A DNA stretch of 6,654 nt from contig PAUA01000016.1 in assembly GCA_002712565.1 (NCBI GenBank), positions 13,739 through 20,392 of the forward strand, written 5' to 3'. The notes under the pieces are model-generated. The model was not told the origin of the DNA. It was given only the letters and a program-made list of their open reading frames with translations, and did no database searches. How positions within the stretch are numbered: position 1 is the first letter of the stretch; each line of letters begins with the position of its first letter. This stretch comes from Gemmatimonadota bacterium. GTDB taxonomy: Bacteria > Gemmatimonadota > Gemmatimonadetes > Longimicrobiales > UBA6960. Made by a program: the position numbers and the translations under genes. This document shows, piece after piece, positions 1 to 3,813 of the stretch.

Positions 1-387
1 GCGCTAGCTGCCGGTTCACGGACGATGTCGGCTGCGCAGCCGTCACCGTTTCGCGGCGTATCGCTCAACCACGCCTCCCTTGCAGTGTCCGATGTTCCGC
101 GTGCGCAAACGTTTTACCAGGAGCTTCTCGGCATCAAGGAGGTGAGTCGCCAAGCGAACGGCGTCAACCTTGGTCTTGGGAGCAGCTTTCTCGGGTTGTA
201 TCAGATTGAGCCACCGGGCCACACGCATCATTGTTGCATCGGCGTAGACAATTTTGATCTTGATCGTGCGGCGGACACCCTTCGCCGTAACGGTCTTGAA
301 CCGTCCTTTAATCGTGGCGTAGAGGTCTATTTTAGAGACCCGGACAATACACTCGTGCAATTGTCGGCCAACGACTATCGGGGATAG
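1..387 (+). CDS. VOC (glyoxalase/bleomycin-resistance-like) family protein, 5' end cut by window
   Basis: A 128-codon frame is open from base 1 to a TAG at 385-387. The first ATG (25) has no Shine-Dalgarno, and the eight codons before it (ALAAGSRT) look like the end of a Tat or Sec signal peptide, so the true start probably lies upstream. Counting from that ATG, the VOC fold is clear: a first beta strand with the SLNHASLAV motif (His16), the FYQELLG helix, the GVNLGLG strand, a second module opening with GHTHHCCIGVD (His66/68/69), the RAADTLRRNG helix, and the closing YFRDPDNTLVQL strand. In metal-dependent VOC enzymes the ligands are two His and usually a Glu on the last strand; here that place holds Gln112, so metal binding or activity may differ. 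The substrate is unknown. It could be a dioxygenase-like, lyase-like or non-catalytic binding protein. The secreted hydrolase follows 31 bp later on the same strand, probably in one operon. Confidence 0.85.
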   Translation, partial: ALAAGSRTMSAAQPSPFRGVSLNHASLAVSDVPRAQTFYQELLGIKEVSRQANGVNLGLGSSFLGLYQIEPPGHTHHCCIGVDNFDLDRAADTLRRNGLEPSFNRGVEVYFRDPDNTLVQLSANDYRG

Positions 388-388
388 C

Positions 389-425
389 GGAGGAGCAAGG
401 AATGAGGAATCGATTGGGATGCTGA
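389..425 (+). promoter_or_regulatory. Strong RBS plus 7-codon leader ORF overlapping the next start
   Basis: GGAGGAG at 389-395 sits six bases before an ATG at 402, which opens a seven-codon frame (MRNRLGC) ending in TGA at 423-425. The hydrolase ATG (419-421) lies inside this frame, one base before that TGA, in another frame. The best ribosome-binding site in the gap is thus placed for the mini-ORF, not for the hydrolase, whose own ATG has only weak purine-rich sequence upstream. The arrangement fits translational coupling, in which ribosomes ending at 425 restart at 419. A chance ATG is the simpler alternative. Confidence 0.4.
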
Positions 426-1354
426 GGGTAGTGGGTAGGAGGTTTCGCAAGCGTCTGCCAGTTCTAGTGGGTCTTTGTGTTTTCCTAGCGTGGCCGACGC
501 TTGGTGCGCAGGTGCGCCAGAATCCATCACCGATGGTCGACACGACGCGCCCTCACCCGCGTATTGAGCCTCCCATCGCGGATGGTCAACGAGAAGACCT
601 ATCGGTCGGCACTCTGTTCGTTTCCGGTAACTTCGGTGGCAACGAAACCGTACCAGTCATCGTTAACTTTCACCATGAGTTTTGGCTCGGTGAGCATTAC
701 GTGTCACAACTGATGCCTGATGCTGCCTTGGTGATGGTGCCCTTAGGCGCTGGTTCAAAGGTCTACAACGATGCGTTTGCCGATCCGGTCACATTTAGCT
801 CAATGATCAACGACATTGAGTTAGCACTTGGCTGGGTGTCTGGCGGAGAGACGAAGGTTGGGAAAATCCTGCTCAGTTCGTTTAGTGCGGGCTATGGCGC
901 GACGCGGGCCATTCTCCGCCACTCAGAGCACTACGAACGGGTCGATGGTGTCCTGCTAGCCGACGGTCTACATGCGGCTTATCTTGAAGGTGAGACTCCA
1001 CCACGTGTAGCCGGTTTGTCACCAGAAGTGGTGGCTGAAGACCTTGACGTATTTGTCCGTTTTGCCGCCGATGCTGTAGCCGGGGAGAAGCAGATGTGGG
1101 TCACACACTCCGAAGTCTTTCCCGGCACTTATGCGAGTACGACGGAAACCGCTGATTATCTACTTGCTCAACTCGGGTTGACGCGCACGGTTGTTCTTCG
1201 AGAGGGCCCGATCGGGATGCAGCAACTCAGCGAGGTCGAACAAGGCGGCTTCCATCTTGCCGGTTTTGCAGGAAATTCCGCACCCGATCACCTTGACCAT
1301 CAATATGCGATTGGGGATTGGATCCGTCGGGTTCGCCGCTGGCTATCACGGTAA
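419..1354 (+). CDS. Secreted alpha/beta-hydrolase-like protein
   Basis: The protein has 311 residues. The N-terminus has a basic stretch (RRFRKR, 7-12), a hydrophobic core (LPVLVGLCVFLAW, 13-25) and a plausible signal-peptidase I site at TLGA|Q (30/31), so it is probably periplasmic or secreted. The mature part reads as an alpha/beta hydrolase: the strand VPVIVNFHHEFW (78-89, where an oxyanion-hole region would be), then the nucleophile elbow SFSAGYG (154-160) with Ser156 as candidate nucleophile, a variant of GxSxG with Ser in the first Gly place. The strand VDGVLLADG follows, with Asp182 as candidate acid, and HLDHQ near the C-terminus, with His291 or His294 as candidate base. The mid region 195-250 could be a lid. 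ATG 419 is the first usable start in frame, since no ATG, GTG or TTG precedes it. The likely activity is esterase or a related hydrolase, substrate unknown. It follows the VOC gene closely and converges with the phosphodiesterase gene. Confidence 0.75.
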   Translation: MLRVVGRRFRKRLPVLVGLCVFLAWPTLGAQVRQNPSPMVDTTRPHPRIEPPIADGQREDLSVGTLFVSGNFGGNETVPVIVNFHHEFWLGEHYVSQLMPDAALVMVPLGAGSKVYNDAFADPVTFSSMINDIELALGWVSGGETKVGKILLSSFSAGYGATRAILRHSEHYERVDGVLLADGLHAAYLEGETPPRVAGLSPEVVAEDLDVFVRFAADAVAGEKQMWVTHSEVFPGTYASTTETADYLLAQLGLTRTVVLREGPIGMQQLSEVEQGGFHLAGFAGNSAPDHLDHQYAIGDWIRRVRRWLSR

Positions 1355-1358
1355 GTCT

Positions 1359-1395
1359 GTGCGGGTGTCAGTGACGGAGCGTGCAGGTGTCAATG
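1359..1395. repeat. Imperfect 15-bp direct repeat, 22-bp period
   Basis: The 15 bases at 1359-1373 (GTGCGGGTGTCAGTG) and those at 1381-1395 (GTGCAGGTGTCAATG) match at 13 of 15 positions. The first copy lies in the 35-bp convergent gap, and the second runs into the last codons of the phosphodiesterase gene. It may be a small local duplication or a protein-binding site; nothing in the window decides between these. Confidence 0.5.
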
Positions 1396-1405
1396 CTCCT
1401 GCACG
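1380..1405. terminator. Hairpin between convergent genes, possible bidirectional terminator
   Basis: CGTGCAGG (1380-1387) pairs perfectly with CCTGCACG (1398-1405) around a 10-base loop. It lies just after the hydrolase stop on the plus strand and across the last codons and stop of the phosphodiesterase on the minus strand, where two transcripts would meet. Neither side has a good T-run (plus side: AAAAGTGTTTCT), so it is not a textbook intrinsic terminator. It may instead stabilise 3' ends. Confidence 0.35.
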
Positions 1406-2511
1406 AAAAGTGTTTCTATTGGTGGGCCAGCGGTAGGCGTCTGGGTTCGAAAATTGACGCCCAAAAAGTGGGCGAGCGTCGCCGCAACCTGATTCTGCCG
1501 GATCGGTTCATGGTCGCTCCATTCCCCACGCAGTGATACGGTCGGGCTGACGAAGGCCATCCAGATGTACTGTGCACCCTCGGTCGCATTACCGTGGTCA
1601 GTCCAGTCGGCAGCGGTATTTCCTCGGCCGTGATCGACCGTAATGATGATCCCTGTTCGGTTACGGTATTGGCTGTCAGCTTCGAGCCACTCCCACAGTT
1701 CTTGTAGATAGTCATCGAACTGGTTGAGCGCTTGAAGTGTCCTGTCGTATCTCCCGTTGTGGGCCCAGTCGTCAGTCTCTCCGAGGGCTAGATACAGCAC
1801 TCGTGGCTTGTAGGCGGCGAGGTGTGCCATCGCCAGGCGGAACGTATAAAAGTCGTGCCTGACGCTGTCCCACGGTGTCAATGTCTCGAACTGCTGGTTA
1901 GTTAGAGTCTGAATCGTCGGATTGGGATCGTCCGAAGACTGATATCCAGCATTGACGGTGAAGGTATCCACCTTGTTCGAAACAATCCAGCGGAAGGTTT
2001 CCCACGCGGCGAATACCGCGACTCGCTCACGGTCGAGACTCATTTCATTTTTTAGGAAATCAAGAACCGTTGGAAATGAGTAGCGGCGATTCTCATTGCT
2101 TGTGATGACGTCATCGTGTGACTCGCCCGTAAGCATTTCAGAATAACCAGGGTAGGAGAATCTCTGAGTGTTTGTGAGTTCAACAACACTCCCCCGCGTA
2201 CGATTACCGGCAATCGACCCGTAATTGGCCATCAGTGTTCCCCAGAAGAACGGCATCAATTGTCTACGTCTAGCCTCGGGGGTTGACGCCCAGTACTGTT
2301 GATAGACTGCGGTGGTCTCGACGGGCACGTTGTTACTGGAGGACTGCAGCACATCGATGTCGAGGCCGCCAAAAATCTCCTGGGTTCGGGCCCCGTCAAG
2401 CGTGATAAGAATCACATTGTCGACTGTTGGTGGCTGCGCTATTAGCGGAGTGGTTACAAGGGAAAGATACGCTAGTAAATTCCAGGTCAGGCGTGAGCTT
2501 GTGAGATTCAT
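1390..2511 (-). CDS. Secreted alkaline-phosphatase-superfamily phosphodiesterase
   Basis: The protein has 373 residues. A signal peptide is visible (hydrophobic 10-24, site LIA|Q at 25/26). The mature protein has the order of metal-site motifs of the type I phosphodiesterase/nucleotide pyrophosphatase branch of the alkaline phosphatase superfamily. These are VILITLDGAR (Asp39), FSYPGYSEMLTG (118-129), LALGETDDWAHNGRYD (Asp247 or 248 and His251), IIITVDHGRG (Asp293, His294) and TDHGN (His306), with a late DHEP (His334) as another possible ligand. Aligned with the TFPNHYSIVTG motif of nucleotide pyrophosphatases, Ser119 falls where the Thr nucleophile sits. No sulfatase CxPxR motif is present. 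It probably hydrolyses a phosphate mono- or diester in the periplasm or outside the cell; the substrate is unknown. The gene lies 86 bp downstream of the TIM-barrel gene on the same strand and may share its transcript. No clear Shine-Dalgarno precedes its ATG. Confidence 0.85.
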   Translation of the reverse strand: MNLTSSRLTWNLLAYLSLVTTPLIAQPPTVDNVILITLDGARTQEIFGGLDIDVLQSSSNNVPVETTAVYQQYWASTPEARRRQLMPFFWGTLMANYGSIAGNRTRGSVVELTNTQRFSYPGYSEMLTGESHDDVITSNENRRYSFPTVLDFLKNEMSLDRERVAVFAAWETFRWIVSNKVDTFTVNAGYQSSDDPNPTIQTLTNQQFETLTPWDSVRHDFYTFRLAMAHLAAYKPRVLYLALGETDDWAHNGRYDRTLQALNQFDDYLQELWEWLEADSQYRNRTGIIITVDHGRGNTAADWTDHGNATEGAQYIWMAFVSPTVSLRGEWSDHEPIRQNQVAATLAHFLGVNFRTQTPTAGPPIETLFVQEH

Positions 2512-2597
2512 AACAGGTGTTGGGTCAGCAAGTCTTCAGGTAGCGGCGACCGGCAGAGGACCTCAGAAAGAGGCATCCTGTTGTTCTGACCTTGTGG

Positions 2598-3578
2598 TCA
2601 ATACTCTCCGGCCAACTCGCTTCTAACACGCTCGAGGAGCGCCTTCGTTGCACGGATACCATCGGGTTCACTGAGTCGTTGACCTTCGTATTCGATACCG
2701 ACATAGCCACGATATCCAGCGTCGAGGACAATCCGCATCATCCGAGCGAAGTCAATCGTTGTGTGATTTCCCGTTGCATCAAAATCGTGTGACTTGGCGC
2801 TAACGGCCTTGGCGTAGGGCATCATTTCAGTCACGCCTTGGTAATTGTCATAAAGCTCACCATCGGCCAAGTTGAAGTTACCGAAGTCGGGGAGCGTGCC
2901 AACTCGCGGATGATTTACTGCCTCCATCACTGTACTCAGCCACTCCCCGTTACTAGAAAGCCCACCGTGATTCTCGACGATGACGTCAATTCCATACCCG
3001 TCAGCAAAAGTGGCGAGACGTGCGAGACCGTCGGCCGCGAGCTTGACCTGTTCATCCCAGGCACCCTCACTACGCGCATTCACGCGGATCGCATGACAAC
3101 CGAGAAAAGCCGCGGCCTCGACCCACTTGTGATGGTTCTCGATGGTCGTGGTCCGCACCAAAGGATCCGGGTCCCCCAAGTTGCCTTCGGCATCGCACAT
3201 AATAAGCAGACTGCGCACCCCTTCATCGTCGGCTCGCTGTTTCAGGTCTCGAAGATAAGAAGCATCGCGAGCATGGCCGAAAAAGAACTGATTCACGTAC
3301 TCGACAGCGTCAATGTTGTAGTCTCGCCTGGCCGTCCTTGCGAAATCGAGCGGGTTCAATGTTCCCCGGAGCACTGCGTCAGGGTCGGTGCGCAGAAGCG
3401 ACATAAAGTTATCGCCTCGGGGACCGAAAATCGTCTGGTTTAGCGACCACTGAGCCAGCGAGATCCTATAGAGCGGCTCGCTTTCCGACGGCTGCCCGGA
3501 GGCTTTGAGAGCTCTCGGTGCAAGGCCGGCCGCGGTCACCGTACCGAGAAACTCTCGACGAGTGAAGTCCACTGACAT
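2598..3578 (-). CDS. Tat-exported sugar-phosphate isomerase/epimerase (xylose-isomerase-like TIM barrel)
   Basis: The protein has 326 residues from the ATG at 3578. This start is preceded by AAGGAAG seven bases away and puts a twin-arginine motif at residues 6-11 (TRREFL) followed by an apolar stretch (GTVTAAGLA), as expected for Tat export of a folded metalloenzyme. A longer in-frame reading from 3665 would bury the Tat motif inside the protein. The mature part is an AP-endonuclease-2/xylose-isomerase-like TIM barrel with the expected metal ligands on successive strands: Glu202 (VIVENHGG), Asp231 (TLPDFGNF), His264 (KSHDFD) and Glu296 or Glu298 (VGIEYEG). The C-terminal tail ([12 protein letters not shown]) is typical of the family in environmental bacteria. 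It probably isomerises or epimerises a sugar or sugar derivative in the periplasm; the substrate cannot be read from sequence. It is first in a likely two-gene operon with the phosphodiesterase and divergent from the giant gene. Confidence 0.88.
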   Translation of the reverse strand: MSVDFTRREFLGTVTAAGLAPRALKASGQPSESEPLYRISLAQWSLNQTIFGPRGDNFMSLLRTDPDAVLRGTLNPLDFARTARRDYNIDAVEYVNQFFFGHARDASYLRDLKQRADDEGVRSLLIMCDAEGNLGDPDPLVRTTTIENHHKWVEAAAFLGCHAIRVNARSEGAWDEQVKLAADGLARLATFADGYGIDVIVENHGGLSSNGEWLSTVMEAVNHPRVGTLPDFGNFNLADGELYDNYQGVTEMMPYAKAVSAKSHDFDATGNHTTIDFARMMRIVLDAGYRGYVGIEYEGQRLSEPDGIRATKALLERVRSELAGEY

Positions 3579-3592
3579 CTTCTCACTTCCTT
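3579..3592 (-). promoter_or_regulatory. RBS deciding the TIM-barrel gene start
   Basis: On the minus strand AAGGAAG (3592-3586) is followed by seven bases and then the ATG at 3578. This supports that ATG over the upstream in-frame ATG at 3665, which would add 29 residues before the Tat motif. Confidence 0.7.
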
Positions 3593-3657
3593 CAGCTAGC
3601 TGGAGGCGTGTGGAGCTAAGTATCGGCCGCAATCGTAACAGAAAGTTACCAAGATCC

Positions 3658-3686
3658 TTGATCAATCAGGAACCAGGGGCTACGCT
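3658..3686 (+). promoter_or_regulatory. Candidate sigma-70-like promoter for the giant gene
   Basis: TTGATC (3658-3663) and TACGCT (3681-3686) are separated by 17 bases in the 186-bp divergent intergenic region. Transcription would start near 3693, leaving a leader of about 70 bases before the TTG start. The -10 match is only moderate. The rest of the region holds short palindromic bits such as GGTAG-cc-CTACC (3727-3738) but nothing that stands out as an operator. A promoter for the opposite gene must also lie here and was not identified convincingly. Confidence 0.25.
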
Positions 3687-3750
3687 GGCAAGGCGGCCGG
3701 GGATGCCCAGTACGTGGGTAATGGTTGGTAGCCCTACCGCTGCAATCTTC

Positions 3751-3756
3751 AAGGAG
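3751..3756 (+). promoter_or_regulatory. RBS deciding the TTG start of the giant gene
   Basis: AAGGAG at 3751-3756 is eight bases from TTG 3765, a near-ideal Shine-Dalgarno and spacing. The alternative GTG at 3756 overlaps this site and so cannot use it. The first in-frame ATG (4029) lies 88 codons further in and would lose the signal peptide and most of the first repeat. Confidence 0.75.
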
Positions 3757-3762
3757 TGAAAA

Positions 3763-3813
3763 ATTTGCACTGTTCGTGGAGAGAACTTATTTGCACTGCA
3801 GCCCTGTTCGTGG
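3763..3813 (+). repeat. Short split direct repeat over the start of the giant gene
   Basis: ATTTGCACTG occurs at 3763-3772 and 3789-3798. TGTTCGTGG occurs at 3771-3779 and 3805-3813. Together the 16 bases TTTGCACTGTTCGTGG (3764-3779) recur at 3790-3813 interrupted by eight extra bases. The first copy contains the TTG start. It may be a remnant of slippage or local duplication, or a binding site. The copies are in different reading frames, so this is not a protein repeat. Confidence 0.55.

Noticed and set aside
43..543. 166-codon open frame on the minus strand
   Set aside because: It is antisense to the VOC gene and the hydrolase start, and its protein looks like a codon shadow.
1390..2511. 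Sulfatase assignment for the phosphatase-superfamily protein
   Set aside because: The CxPxR/SxPxR formylglycine motif of sulfatases is absent, and the motifs fit phosphodiesterases better.
2587..2600. TGACC-TTGT-GGTCA hairpin at the TIM-barrel stop codon as a terminator
   Set aside because: The stem is only five bp with no T-run on the minus strand, and the next co-directional gene is 86 bp away, so read-through is more likely.
2838..3443. 201-codon open frame on the plus strand
   Set aside because: It is entirely antisense to the TIM-barrel gene, whose metal ligands and Tat motif are unmistakable. There is no family resemblance in this frame.
3579..3665. Upstream ATG at 3665 as start of the TIM-barrel gene
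   Set aside because: It would place 29 residues before the Tat motif and lacks the RBS found at 3586-3592.
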